DNA from: Asaia siamensis
GTDB taxonomy: Bacteria > Pseudomonadota > Alphaproteobacteria > Acetobacterales > Acetobacteraceae
DNA length: 64,000 nt
Direction of reading: 5' to 3'
Assembly (NCBI RefSeq): GCF_014635085.1
Contig: NZ_BMCH01000004.1
Span: forward strand, 170,104 to 234,103
The notes below the pieces were generated by a model, which saw nothing but the letters and a program-made list of their open reading frames with translations, was not told where the DNA came from and ran no database searches. This document shows, one piece after another, positions 16,179 through 24,683 of this stretch. The position numbers were made by a program, and so were the translations under genes. Every line of letters starts with the position of its first letter. Position 1 is the stretch's first letter.

Positions 16179-17161
16179 GGGACAAAGCTGCGGTCAAAAG
16201 CGTCGTCCAGCTTTCGCGACGGGTTGACAAGTTGCGCCTTGCGGTAGGTTGCGATCACACGGGCTTCTTCATTGACCGTTTCATTGGTGATCGGCCCGGG
16301 CGCGGTGATCTGTTCCTGCGCCACTTTATTGGCGACATCGGGGGGCAGACCAGTTTGATGTGAAAGCAGCGCAGCGAATTCCTGCGGGTGGGCGCGCCCC
16401 CAACCATAGGCCTGCGTGATGCGCTTAAGGAAAACCGCAATCTGCGGATGCTTGTCAGTTATCGCCCGCGTGCTTGCGACCATGAAGCCATTATTGGGCA
16501 TGACATTCTGACCGTCAGCCACGACGCGCGCGCCGGTTTGGGCGGCGGCGAGCGTCACATAGGGCTCCCAGGTTGCCCAGGCGTCGACTGCACCGGAGTC
16601 GAGCGCCGACTTGGCCTGTGACGGTGGCAGAAAGACATAATCAGGGTGCTTTCCTGATGCGCTGTCGAAAAGACTGAGCGCCAGCAGGTGACCGATCGAG
16701 CCGCGCCCTGTCGCGATTTTCCGCCCTGCCAGATTGCTGAGGCTGTGCACCGGGCTTTGGGCTGGCACAATGATGGCGGTCATATGCCCACCGCCGCGTG
16801 GCGGCAGAAGCAGGACAGCGCGGGCCGGAATGCCCGCAGCCCAGGCGAAGAGATAGGGCCCGTCACCTGCAATGCCCAGATCGACAGCCCCGGCACCCAG
16901 CGCCTGAAGGAGCGGGGCCGCGGCATCGAATTCTACCCAGCGGATGTCAAACCCGAGATCCTTGTCAGCATGCGCCGCCTGAAGCAGGGCGCGTTGCATG
17001 CCGCGCTGATCGGCCACCACCAGCGTCTCGGCTTGCGCCGCGCATGTTGTTGCCCCCACGACGAGGGCAGCGAGCGCAGCCACGCGATGCGCAAGGCGCG
17101 GGTATGGACGCGCCAGGAAAGGGCGAAGGGAAGGTCTTGCGACCCGTTGTTTGAAGATCAT
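16175..17161 (-). CDS. ABC transporter substrate-binding protein, sulfonate type (second of three)
   Basis: 328 residues with a long, arginine-rich N-region and signal peptide ending near AQAETL, so it is periplasmic. The binding-protein fold is shown by GAGAVDLGIAGDGPYLFAWA, LAGRKIATGRGSIGHLLAL, LDSGAVDAWATWEPYV and the ADKHPQI-like C-lobe segment, typical of SsuA-like proteins. It is the first gene of the minus-strand operon (binding protein, flavoprotein, ferredoxin, monooxygenase, TonB receptor) and is divergent from ssuC and ssuB, 132 bp away, which are the likely membrane partners. Confidence 0.87.
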   Translation of the reverse strand: MIFKQRVARPSLRPFLARPYPRLAHRVAALAALVVGATTCAAQAETLVVADQRGMQRALLQAAHADKDLGFDIRWVEFDAAAPLLQALGAGAVDLGIAGDGPYLFAWAAGIPARAVLLLPPRGGGHMTAIIVPAQSPVHSLSNLAGRKIATGRGSIGHLLALSLFDSASGKHPDYVFLPPSQAKSALDSGAVDAWATWEPYVTLAAAQTGARVVADGQNVMPNNGFMVASTRAITDKHPQIAVFLKRITQAYGWGRAHPQEFAALLSHQTGLPPDVANKVAQEQITAPGPITNETVNEEARVIATYRKAQLVNPSRKLDDAFDRSFVP

Positions 17162-17293
17162 GGGTCAGTCGTAGCGAGGCCCGGGCGGCGAGAGGAAGCC
17201 AAAATACGCTCAAGAGTGACATATGAAAAATTTAACTGACTGAGATGATATTAAAGTCTAGCATATCCATAAATCACATATAAGGAATGTGGA
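17162..17293. promoter_or_regulatory. Divergent control region of the sulfonate operons
   Basis: 132 bp between the minus-strand binding-protein gene and ssuC. The half next to ssuC is AT-rich (about 17219-17285) and ends in AAGGA ahead of the ssuC start. Both promoters of the cluster must lie here, making it the natural place for a sulfate-starvation regulator to bind; no specific operator could be identified. Confidence 0.45.
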
Positions 17294-18136
17294 ATGGTCG
17301 AGCTGGTCATGAACCTGTTTCCCGCGCGCACTGCCTCGCATCAGCGAAGCCTGAGTACTGGCGGGCTGCTTCGGTTCTGCCGGCGCTACCTGTCGGTGGC
17401 CCTGCTTCTGGTGCTCTGGCAGGCAGGAGCGCAGGCGGGGCTTATCCCGTCGCGCCTGCTCGCCTCTCCAGTCCAGATTGTGCATACAGCATGGTCGCTC
17501 ACTCTGGACCGTACACTTCCGCAGAATCTGCTCGTCTCTCTCGGGCGGGCAGGGGCTGGACTTGTATTGGGCATTGCCGTTGGCGTTGCGCTCGCCCTTG
17601 TTGCCGGGTTGTCCCGGGTTGGTGAAGACATTGTCGACGCGCCCATGCAGATGGCGCGTACCTTGCCCGCTCTGGCGCTGGTGCCGCTTTTCATTCTGTG
17701 GTTCGGCATCGGCGAGCTTCCGAAGATACTGCTCGTAGCTCTGGGCGTGAAATTTCCCGTCTATCTTAATCTGTACAAAGGTATACGCAGCATCGACCCG
17801 AAGCTGATCGAACTTGCCAAGACTCTCGGCTTGTCGCGGTGGAAGATCATTCGCGATATCATCATACCCGGAGCGCTGCCCGATCTTCTGGTTGGTATCC
17901 GCTTTGCCGTGGGTATCTCGTGGCTGATGCTTGTTGTTGCTGAACAGGTGAACGCTGATAGCGGCATTGGCCATATGATGATGGACGCCGAAGATTTCTT
18001 GCGGACTGATATCATCCTTGTCGGGCTGGCAGTCTACGCCGTGCTCGGTCTCCTATCCGATCAGATCGTGCGCCTGGCCGAAGGACGCCTCCTTACATGG
18101 CGTGGGCGGACGGCAGTGCAGGGAGGCACACGCTGA
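17294..18136 (+). CDS. ssuC: Sulfonate ABC transporter permease
   Basis: 280 residues with about six membrane segments, among them LSVALLLVLWQAGAQAG, LVLGIAVGVALALVAGL, ALALVPLFILWFGIG and the C-terminal IILVGLAVYAVLGLL. The cytoplasmic EAA-type coupling loop is visible as ELAKTLGLSRWKIIRDIIIPGALP, where the ATPase docks. Length and loop fit SsuC/TauC inner-membrane permeases. The ATG at 17294 follows AAGGA with good spacing. Its stop overlaps the ATPase start by one base (TGATG). The ligand class is taken from neighbours. Confidence 0.9.
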   Translation: MVELVMNLFPARTASHQRSLSTGGLLRFCRRYLSVALLLVLWQAGAQAGLIPSRLLASPVQIVHTAWSLTLDRTLPQNLLVSLGRAGAGLVLGIAVGVALALVAGLSRVGEDIVDAPMQMARTLPALALVPLFILWFGIGELPKILLVALGVKFPVYLNLYKGIRSIDPKLIELAKTLGLSRWKIIRDIIIPGALPDLLVGIRFAVGISWLMLVVAEQVNADSGIGHMMMDAEDFLRTDIILVGLAVYAVLGLLSDQIVRLAEGRLLTWRGRTAVQGGTR

Positions 18137-18870
18137 TGAGCGCGAACTCCCTGACAAAGGCCGAATTCGAGCTTGCCGGGAATGCGGTAAGCATACGCCA
18201 TTTCACGCGACGCTTTGGTGAAACAACCATCCTGCGCAATCTCAATCTTGATATTGCACCGGGCGAGTTTGTCGCGCTTCTTGGGCATAGCGGCTCAGGC
18301 AAATCCACCCTGCTACGTGCCCTGGCCGGACTTGATACGGTGGAGGAGGGGCAGATCGACCGGCCTTCAGCCGTTTCGGTCGTTTTTCAGGAGCACCGGC
18401 TCCTGCCTTGGAAAAACGTGACCGATAATGTCACGCTGGGTTTCGATGGCAAAGAATGGAACGCTCAAGCCGAGGCGATACTGCACGAAGTCGGGTTGGG
18501 ACATCGTCTTGATGCATGGCCGCTTACCCTGTCTGGTGGCGAAGCCCAGCGTGCCGCGTTGGCCCGCGCCCTCATTCGTGAGCCGAAGCTGTTGATGCTC
18601 GATGAGCCCTTTGCGGCACTTGATGCGCTCACGCGACTGCGCATGCAGAAGCTGGTTCTCGACCTGTGGAAGCGTCATGACTGCGCCGTCCTTCTGGTCA
18701 CGCATGATGTCGATGAGGCGCTCGCTCTTGCAGACCGAGCCCTTGTTCTCGAGCGTGGCGAAATCCGCACAGAGGTCGAAATTCCTCTCGCCCGCCCGAG
18801 GCGTCATGCCGATCCGGCGTTCGAAGCCTTGCGCGAGCGCTTGCTGCACGCGCTGGGGGTCACATCGTGA
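18136..18870 (+). CDS. ssuB: Sulfonate ABC transporter ATP-binding protein
   Basis: 244 residues from the ATG at 18136, immediately coupled to ssuC. All nucleotide-binding motifs are intact: Walker A GHSGSGKST at residues 50-58, Q-loop VFQEHRLLPW, signature LSGGEAQR at 132-139, Walker B LLMLDEP at 152-158 with the D-loop ALD, and the switch histidine in VTHDVDEAL (His190). It powers the permease from the cytoplasmic face. In this window it is the only ATPase for three sulfonate-type binding proteins, suggesting a shared engine. An 8-bp hairpin overlaps its stop codon. Confidence 0.92.
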   Translation: MSANSLTKAEFELAGNAVSIRHFTRRFGETTILRNLNLDIAPGEFVALLGHSGSGKSTLLRALAGLDTVEEGQIDRPSAVSVVFQEHRLLPWKNVTDNVTLGFDGKEWNAQAEAILHEVGLGHRLDAWPLTLSGGEAQRAALARALIREPKLLMLDEPFAALDALTRLRMQKLVLDLWKRHDCAVLLVTHDVDEALALADRALVLERGEIRTEVEIPLARPRRHADPAFEALRERLLHALGVTS

Positions 18871-18874
18871 CCCC
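18856..18874. terminator. Terminator-like hairpin shared by convergent ssuB and ssuA
   Basis: GGGGTCAC at 18856-18863 and GTGACCCC at 18867-18874 form a perfect 8-bp stem around ATC, covering the ssuB stop codon and lying 10 bp from the end of the convergent ssuA gene. There is no T-run, so it may only stall or protect transcript ends. Confidence 0.5.
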
Positions 18875-18883
18875 GCAATAGGC

Positions 18884-19807
18884 TCAGCGATAAGGAGTTA
18901 TCGCAGGCAGCGACGGAATGACCCCGGAGTCCTTGAGGCCTCTGGCGACATTCATCTGCTCGTCAATCATCGACTGGTCCATGCTGTGGAAACCGAAAGA
19001 CCGGGTTGAGAGCGCATGGCTTACGGCATCCAGCGCAAGCCCGGTCTCCTTTGCGAACAGGGTCGCAACCTGCGCCTTGTTCGCCATAGCCCATTCATCT
19101 GTTTGAGCGATGGCACTCGAGACCGCAGCCACGATATCATGGGGCTGCTGCGCAAAAGCTTTGCTGATCAGGAAAAACTCGCGGTTATTGACTATGCCCT
19201 CAGCGGTGGTCAAAATTGACGTCTGATCGTTGAGCGCGCTTGAGAGATACGGGTCCCATATTGCCCAAGCGTCAATGTGACCATTTTCGAAAGCCGCCCG
19301 GGCAGCGGGCGGGGTCAGATAGCTGACATGCACATCGTGAAAGCCCAGCCCGGCGCGCCTCAAGGCCTCCAGCAGAAACCAGTGAACATTGGACCCACGA
19401 TTGAGTGCGATACGCTTGCCCCGCAGATCGGCCACCTGCCGTATGGCGCTGTCTTTGCGCACCAGAATGGCTGCGGCATCTGGTGCCGGGGGTTCGTAGC
19501 CGAGATAAACCAGCCCGCCGGGCTGTGCGGCCTCAGCAAAGACGGGCGGGGCATCACCCGTCTGACCCAGATCTATCGCGCCTGCCGCCAGAGCCTGCAG
19601 CAATTGGGGGCCAGCCACGAATTCCGCCCAGCTGACATTTATGCCGTGGGGAGCCAGCGCCTTTTCCATCAGACCGAGATGCTTGGTGACGATCAGTGTG
19701 CTGTAACGCTGATAGCCGATACGGAGAGTAGGGGCCGCCTTCGCAGCAAATGGAAAGAGTGCGGCAGCGCCCGCTGCGATCAGGGTGGCTCGTCTTGTCA
19801 CTGTCAT
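18884..19807 (-). CDS. ssuA: Sulfonate ABC transporter substrate-binding protein
   Basis: 307 residues with a twin-arginine style signal peptide (VTRRATLIAAGAAALFPFAAKA), so periplasmic. The match to SsuA is the clearest of the three binding proteins here: LRIGYQRYSTLIVTK, LAAGAIDLGQTGDAPPVFA, LRGKRIALNRGSNVHWFLLEAL, YLTPPAARAAFENGHIDAWA and WDPYLS. It is convergent with ssuB and monocistronic; upstream lies a perfect inverted repeat and then an IS element, whose insertion may have separated it from older regulatory sequence. Confidence 0.9.
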   Translation of the reverse strand: MTVTRRATLIAAGAAALFPFAAKAAPTLRIGYQRYSTLIVTKHLGLMEKALAPHGINVSWAEFVAGPQLLQALAAGAIDLGQTGDAPPVFAEAAQPGGLVYLGYEPPAPDAAAILVRKDSAIRQVADLRGKRIALNRGSNVHWFLLEALRRAGLGFHDVHVSYLTPPAARAAFENGHIDAWAIWDPYLSSALNDQTSILTTAEGIVNNREFFLISKAFAQQPHDIVAAVSSAIAQTDEWAMANKAQVATLFAKETGLALDAVSHALSTRSFGFHSMDQSMIDEQMNVARGLKDSGVIPSLPAITPYR

Positions 19808-19890
19808 CGCGCAAATCCGATCGTAAAAACCAAAACAACGATAGTTTGTGGTTGTTAAAAAAATCTACAATTCGATCTAGATAATTTTTA

Positions 19891-19922
19891 CCTGATCGTG
19901 AAGAGATGTTGCCACGATCAGG
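19891..19922. repeat. Perfect 10-bp inverted repeat upstream of ssuA
   Basis: CCTGATCGTG at 19891-19900 and CACGATCAGG at 19913-19922 are exact reverse complements around a 12-base loop. The site is 84 bp upstream of the ssuA start and about 30 bp from the IS element. It could be an operator of dyad symmetry or a hairpin that stops transcription coming from the IS side. Confidence 0.5.
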
Positions 19923-19953
19923 GGCGACATCCGGCGAGCGATCTCAATGCCTA

Positions 19954-20839
19954 AGAGCCTGTTTGGAAAGTTGGAGCAGATGTGATTCAAGCTCTGGATG
20001 TGGACACCAGAGCAGAGGGCCCGAATGTCCGGGATTGCCCGCAAGACGAAGCGTTATCCGTCGGACATGACGGACGAGGAATGGGCGCGGATCGCGCCGC
20101 TGATGCCCGAACCGGGGCGCATGGGCCGTCCACGCGAGATCGAATTTCGTGAGGTGATTAACGCGGTGCGCTACCTGGTCCGCTCGGGCTGCGGCTGGCG
20201 GATGTTGCCGATCCATTTCGGCCACTGGCGCACGGTCTATGGCTGGTTTCGGGAGCTGGCCCGGCGGTTTCTGTTTCAGACTATTCGTGACGTCGAACTG
20301 ATGCTCGATCGGGAGCGGTCAGGTCGCGAGACGAGCCCGACCGCCGGGGTGGTCGACAGCCAGAGCATCAAGGCACCGCATGCGCAAACAAGAGGTTATG
20401 ACGCCGGCAAGAAGGTCGTCGGGCGCAAGCGGCATATTGCCGTGGATACAGACGGACGTCTGCTGATGGTCAATCTGACCCCGGCCGACATCTCCGACAG
20501 CGCGGGCGCGCAGATGATCCTGGATGCGATCCGCAAGCGCTGGCCCTGGGTGAAGCACCTGTTCGCCGACGGGGCTTACGACCGGCTCCAGTTGATGGAC
20601 AAGGCGGCCTATCTGGACTTCGTCGTCGAGGTCATCCGACGCAGGGACGGAGCGAAGGGCTTCGAGATTCTGCCCCGTCGATGGGTCGTGGAGCGGACCT
20701 TTGGCTGGATGACCCGCTGGCGACGTCTAGTGCGTGACTATGAGCGTCGTATTGACGTCTCACAAGCCATGATCCTCGTCGCCATGGGCGCCAATCTCAC
20801 CCGCAGAAATGCCCATCCGTGAGTTTCCAAACAGGCTCT
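19954..20839 (+). mobile_element. IS5-family insertion sequence, IS1031 type, complete
   Basis: Terminal inverted repeats of 16 bp (AGAGCCTGTTTGGAAA at 19954-19969 and its complement at 20824-20839) bound an element of about 886 bp with one transposase gene. Size, ends and transposase fit the IS1031 subgroup common in acetic acid bacteria. IS1031-type elements duplicate a TNA target; depending on the exact end, the flanks read TAA on the left and TGA on the right, so a perfect duplication is not seen. Confidence 0.9.
19998..20822 (+). CDS. IS1031-type IS5-family transposase
   Basis: 274 residues, full length for the subgroup and without stops, so probably active. The DDE catalytic core is visible: first aspartate in GVVDSQSIKAP, second in HLFADGAYDRLQL, and glutamate in WVVERTFGWMTRWRR, with the N-terminal SDMTDEEWARIAPLMPEPG and SGCGWRMLP segments usual for this group. 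An alternative start at the internal MSGIARK would shorten it by nine residues. It ends within the right terminal repeat region. Confidence 0.93.
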   Translation: MWTPEQRARMSGIARKTKRYPSDMTDEEWARIAPLMPEPGRMGRPREIEFREVINAVRYLVRSGCGWRMLPIHFGHWRTVYGWFRELARRFLFQTIRDVELMLDRERSGRETSPTAGVVDSQSIKAPHAQTRGYDAGKKVVGRKRHIAVDTDGRLLMVNLTPADISDSAGAQMILDAIRKRWPWVKHLFADGAYDRLQLMDKAAYLDFVVEVIRRRDGAKGFEILPRRWVVERTFGWMTRWRRLVRDYERRIDVSQAMILVAMGANLTRRNAHP

Positions 20840-21268
20840 GAGACGGATTTACACATCCAAATCAATGGGTCCTAAACCTAGCCAATAGAGAGGTTGAGAT
20901 AGGTGAAAGAGGGACATTTGTTGTTTTGATAGAGTGTCGCTCATGAGGCGTAAATCCCCCGAGACATCAATACACGGCGATAAAGGGGCATATTTATACT
21001 GAAATATTGAGGAGATTGTTTTCGATAAACGCGAGGACCGAAAACTGAATGCGACACGCTATCATAGATCTTTGAGGATTTCGCTTACACTATCTCGTTA
21101 GCCGCTCACGTCTCATTCTGGCTGGACGGCCCGCGTCTGGTCAGAATGTATTCATCGCGATGGTGCGCGATAGCGGTCTGCTACCGCGATCGCGCCAGAC
21201 TGACCCAAATATCTTCCAGATGCAGAAAATTCGCTCAGGACGATTGTCCCATCCGAAGAGCTACCCTC
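20840..21268. other. Gene-free stretch after the IS element
   Basis: 429 bp of mixed composition between the right IS end and the 3' end of the SDR gene. Small frames are present but none has a ribosome-binding site, domain or codon pattern that I trust. No RNA gene, clear terminator or repeat array was seen. Confidence 0.6.
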
Positions 21269-22162
21269 TCAGGCATCCGTGAAGTCGAGGTTGGCGATAT
21301 CGCTGAGCAGGTCGGGCCCCTGTGGTGTCCATCCTAGCCGTGCCTGAGTTTTCGCGCTTGAGGCGGTCATGTTTTTGGAGACGAACCCGTGCAGCCAGCC
21401 AAAATGTGATGATGCGTCTTTTTCGGACAAGGCCACGACCGGCATGCCAAGCCGTTTCCCGATGGCGTCCGCTATTTCGCGAACGGGCACCCCTTCTTCT
21501 GCAGTTGCGTGAAATCGCGCACCTGCAGCGCCTTTTTCCACCGCGAGACGAAACAATTGCGCTGTATCGATCAGATGGGCGGCAGACCATTGGCATATAG
21601 TGTCGTCGATATAGGCCGATCGACCTGTCTGCAGAGCAAGTTGCACGAGGAAGGTGACGAGACCCTGACGCGTTCTATCGTGGATTTGCGACAGACGTAC
21701 CAGCGAGACATTCATACCCCGCTCAATCATTTCCTGGGCCGCTATTTCGGAGAGGATGCGGGGGTTGGTATGAAGTGTGTTGAAAACATCTTCATCCGCA
21801 GTGCGCCCAAGCGTCGCCTCTCCAAACAAGGTCGTCGATGTGATGACAAATGGTCGATGTGACCCACGCAGTGCCGCGCCCAAAGCCTCAATGACGCGCC
21901 GATCCTGCTCGCAATTGGCAACGTAATTTGTGAAATCATGGTCGAAAGCTGTGTGAATGACGCCATCGCAGTTTTCTGCGCCGGCCCGCAGGCTATGAAG
22001 ATCCTTCAGATCTCCCCGATGAACTTCGGCACCCAAAGCGATCAGCTTCCGAGCACCTGCGTCCGAACGCGACAGACCCAGAACCTGATGCCCTGCGTTA
22101 ATAAGCTCAGAGACCAGTTGGGATCCGATGAACCCGTTGGCCCCTGTCAGAAAAATTTTCAT
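21269..22162 (-). CDS. Atypical extended SDR, NAD(P)-binding epimerase/dehydratase-like protein
   Basis: 297 residues from the ATG at 22162; the longer frame adds an unlikely leader. The Rossmann motif TGANGFIGSQLV at residues 6-17 and a GDLKDLHSLR loop mark NAD(P) binding. The usual SDR active-site YxxxK is absent: the aligned stretch reads NPRILSEIAAQ, as in the atypical SDR group often found beside regulators in proteobacteria. Function is likely reduction or oxidation of a small carbonyl compound, but the substrate is unknown. It is divergent from an XRE-family regulator 97 bp away, which probably controls it. Confidence 0.85.
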   Translation of the reverse strand: MKIFLTGANGFIGSQLVSELINAGHQVLGLSRSDAGARKLIALGAEVHRGDLKDLHSLRAGAENCDGVIHTAFDHDFTNYVANCEQDRRVIEALGAALRGSHRPFVITSTTLFGEATLGRTADEDVFNTLHTNPRILSEIAAQEMIERGMNVSLVRLSQIHDRTRQGLVTFLVQLALQTGRSAYIDDTICQWSAAHLIDTAQLFRLAVEKGAAGARFHATAEEGVPVREIADAIGKRLGMPVVALSEKDASSHFGWLHGFVSKNMTASSAKTQARLGWTPQGPDLLSDIANLDFTDA

Positions 22163-22259
22163 GGTCAAACCCTTCGATTGTCTGACCTTGCTCATGATCC
22201 TAATATCTATCCCGTTACAGTAGTGACGTTATCCCGGTATAGAAACCAACAGGCTCGCC

Positions 22260-23096
22260 TTGACCTCTTCAGCATCTTTCGGCGCTTATCTCAGAGACCG
22301 TCGCGCGCGGCTTGACCCTGTGACGCTTGGTTTCTCCGCCAAGCGGCGGCGCACGCCGGGGCTTCGTCGGGAGGAAGTGGCCCAGCGTTCCAATATCAGT
22401 CCGACCTGGTATACCTGGCTTGAGCAGGGGCGAGGCGGCGCGCCTTCCTCTGATGTACTTGATCGCCTGGCCAAGGGTTTGCTTCTAACAGAGCCCGAGC
22501 GTGACCATTTGTATATGCTTGCGCTCGGTCATCCCCCTGAGGTGAAATACCGGGTGTCGGAGGGTATTACGCCGCGTTTGCAACGTGTGCTCGATGCTTT
22601 CGAATATAGCCCTGCGATTGTCAAAACGCCCCTATGGGATATAGTGGCCTGGAACAAAGCCGCCGCGGCAGTTCTGACCAATTACGGTGAACTGGCACCA
22701 GACCAGCGTAATATTCTCAAAATCGTTTTCTGCACGCCTCATATACGCCAGATGCAGGTAGACTGGACGCTGCTTGCAAGATCGGTTGTCGCCGCTTTCC
22801 GTGCCGACGTCAGTCGTGCAGGGGCATCCGCCGAAATCCATCAATTCGTGACGGAACTCGGCGCGCGCAGTCCTGAATTCCTGGCGCTATGGCAGAGCAA
22901 CGATATCCAGCAACAGGGTGAGGGAACAAAACGTCTGAAGCACCCGGCAGTAGGTCTGATCGAGCTGGAATACTCTAGATTTAGCGTAGAGGGCAGGTCC
23001 GACCTAGGGCTCATCGTCTATAACCCCTCTACAGATCGAGACCTTCAACGTATCAGAAAGCTGATGGCGATACCCTATTCGGATGCGAATGACTGA
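22260..23096 (+). CDS. XRE-family transcriptional regulator with MmyB-like sensor domain
   Basis: 278 residues with a TTG start, chosen because the conserved beginning FGAYLRDRRARLDP lies right after it and no ATG precedes it; AGG stands 7-8 bp upstream. The helix-turn-helix is at about residues 25-70 (TPGLRREEVAQRSNISPTWY, LEQGRG). The C-terminal two thirds match the MmyB-like ligand-binding domain, with FEYSPAIVKTPLWDIVAWN and FVTELGARSPEF. Such proteins commonly repress a divergent SDR gene until a small ligand binds; that arrangement is exactly what is seen here. Confidence 0.9.
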   Translation: MTSSASFGAYLRDRRARLDPVTLGFSAKRRRTPGLRREEVAQRSNISPTWYTWLEQGRGGAPSSDVLDRLAKGLLLTEPERDHLYMLALGHPPEVKYRVSEGITPRLQRVLDAFEYSPAIVKTPLWDIVAWNKAAAAVLTNYGELAPDQRNILKIVFCTPHIRQMQVDWTLLARSVVAAFRADVSRAGASAEIHQFVTELGARSPEFLALWQSNDIQQQGEGTKRLKHPAVGLIELEYSRFSVEGRSDLGLIVYNPSTDRDLQRIRKLMAIPYSDAND

Positions 23097-23327
23097 ATCT
23101 CAATGTGAAATGATGTGTGGATATTCTGTAATGTAAAGAAATCGGTGGTAATCTGCTTTGAGGTGATAGGGTAATGTCACGTCAAATGCCTCAAATGGGT
23201 CGCGCCTGGCAATTTTGGTTGCCGCGATCCGCTACGTAAACTAGCAAATCATGAAGCGTACATAAAACCGCGTATTCGGATGTGCATTTAACGACGCCTG
23301 TTATTCCTATAGTTTTCCAAAAGTATA

Positions 23328-24671
23328 CTATGTTTGCGGGTTTCCAATTTTGTAAAGCGGTCGGGCGGCGATGAGCAATGCGAGTCCAATGGCCATAATG
23401 GCTGTGTGAAGCAGCCAGAAACGCGTCGAGCCCCAACTTGGCAGGTTCTGGCCGATCTGACCGGCCATAATGTCTGCCAAACGCGCTACTAAAGCGTAGG
23501 CAGCGGCTGCCATGCTTTTGGCGCTGACAGGTGCAAGCTTGATGAACAGGGCGAGGCTTATCGGCATGATCGTCGCCATGGCAAGGTCATTGACGACATG
23601 GAACATGAGCCCCCATGACATACTGATCTGACCACCACCAGAGTGTAGTACGGAGGCATAGGCCAGTACGAGAGGTGCCACCAGCCCGATCATGCCAAAG
23701 CTGACGATCTGGCCCCATTCTCCGGGCATTCCGCGACGACGCATGTAAAAACGCCAGAAGGCGATCGCCATGATCTGAGTGATGAAGCTTACGCCTGCGT
23801 CCAGCGACATGAGCCAGCTCGCCGGGAAGACCCACCCGAAGAGATGGCGGTCGTAGTGTTGTTCGCCCCAGATCAGATAGGTGTCGTATATCTGCTCGTT
23901 ACAGATGAAGATCATGGCGAGCATCGGGATCAGAAGCGCGATACGCATACCAAGCCTGAGCAGCGCGAGGGGTGACGCCCCCTGGGGTCGTGCTCCATCG
24001 CGCGATGGAGCAGGCGAAGGCAGATGGCGCCAGCCCATGCCATACGCAAGAGTGCCGGCAAGCATGACGCTCCCCGCCGCAGCAAAACCGTAATGCCAGC
24101 CATACCGCGCCGCCAGCCAGCCGCAGAACGTCGGACCGATGATGACGGCAGCCTCCTGCACCAGCGACATGATCTGATAGGCATCCGGGCGGCGAGGATC
24201 GTCATCGGCATACAGATCTCCCACCTGTGCAAAAAGATTCACTGCAAACGAGAGACCTAGAACAAAGCAGGGCAGCGCAAGAATGAAGCTTGTATCAAAC
24301 GCCCAGAAGACCGGGGCCAGCGTCAGGAAGACCAACCCGGTCATGGCACCGTAGCGTCGTCCAAGGAAGCGATCTGACAGAAAGCCGCCGAAAATCTGTG
24401 TCGGAATCATGCACAGGGCCAGCAATCCGATCGTCGTCGAGGCCAGTGCTTGAGGATTAGCGGTCTGTGCCTCCCATGAGAGGAGGCGGCGCAAAGTATC
24501 AACCCCGGGGAAGGCGCCGCCCTGTGGCGCGGCGTACACGACATGGGCGAGATAGAGCACCAGTATCGCCTGGGTACTGTAGCGGGAAAAATACCAGGCA
24601 CCCTGGGCGGCAGCGATGAAATACAGGCCCGCTGGGTGTGCCTTGAGAGGGCGGGGCGCGGGATCAGACAT
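23328..24671 (-). CDS. POT/PTR-family peptide transporter, atypical
   Basis: 447 residues and roughly twelve membrane segments. The PTR2 signature region is recognisable (QVGDLYADDDPRRPDAYQIM followed by GPTFCGWLAARYGWHYGF), as is the HPAGL N-terminal entry and GGFLSDRFLGRRY. The first helix reads AWYFSRYSTQAILVLYL where proton-coupled peptide transporters normally carry ExxERFxYY, so both acidic residues and the arginine needed for coupling are missing. It ends the 8-gene minus-strand operon, 12 bp after the amino-acid permease, and likely brings di- or tripeptides rich in hydroxyproline across the inner membrane for the Xaa-Pro peptidases. Use of a different coupling mode is inference. Confidence 0.82.
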   Translation of the reverse strand: MSDPAPRPLKAHPAGLYFIAAAQGAWYFSRYSTQAILVLYLAHVVYAAPQGGAFPGVDTLRRLLSWEAQTANPQALASTTIGLLALCMIPTQIFGGFLSDRFLGRRYGAMTGLVFLTLAPVFWAFDTSFILALPCFVLGLSFAVNLFAQVGDLYADDDPRRPDAYQIMSLVQEAAVIIGPTFCGWLAARYGWHYGFAAAGSVMLAGTLAYGMGWRHLPSPAPSRDGARPQGASPLALLRLGMRIALLIPMLAMIFICNEQIYDTYLIWGEQHYDRHLFGWVFPASWLMSLDAGVSFITQIMAIAFWRFYMRRRGMPGEWGQIVSFGMIGLVAPLVLAYASVLHSGGGQISMSWGLMFHVVNDLAMATIMPISLALFIKLAPVSAKSMAAAAYALVARLADIMAGQIGQNLPSWGSTRFWLLHTAIMAIGLALLIAARPLYKIGNPQT

Positions 24672-24683
24672 GCAGCAGCACTT

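Noticed and set aside
17162..17293. Searched for a SAM-type riboswitch or CysB-like operator
   Set aside because: No conserved stem or pseudoknot pattern and no repeated motif with the other sulfur promoters could be made out by eye.
23321..23328. AGTATACT near the end of the peptide transporter gene as a fourth GntR site
   Set aside because: It shares only GTATAC, lacks the CG before it and lies downstream of a gene rather than at a promoter.
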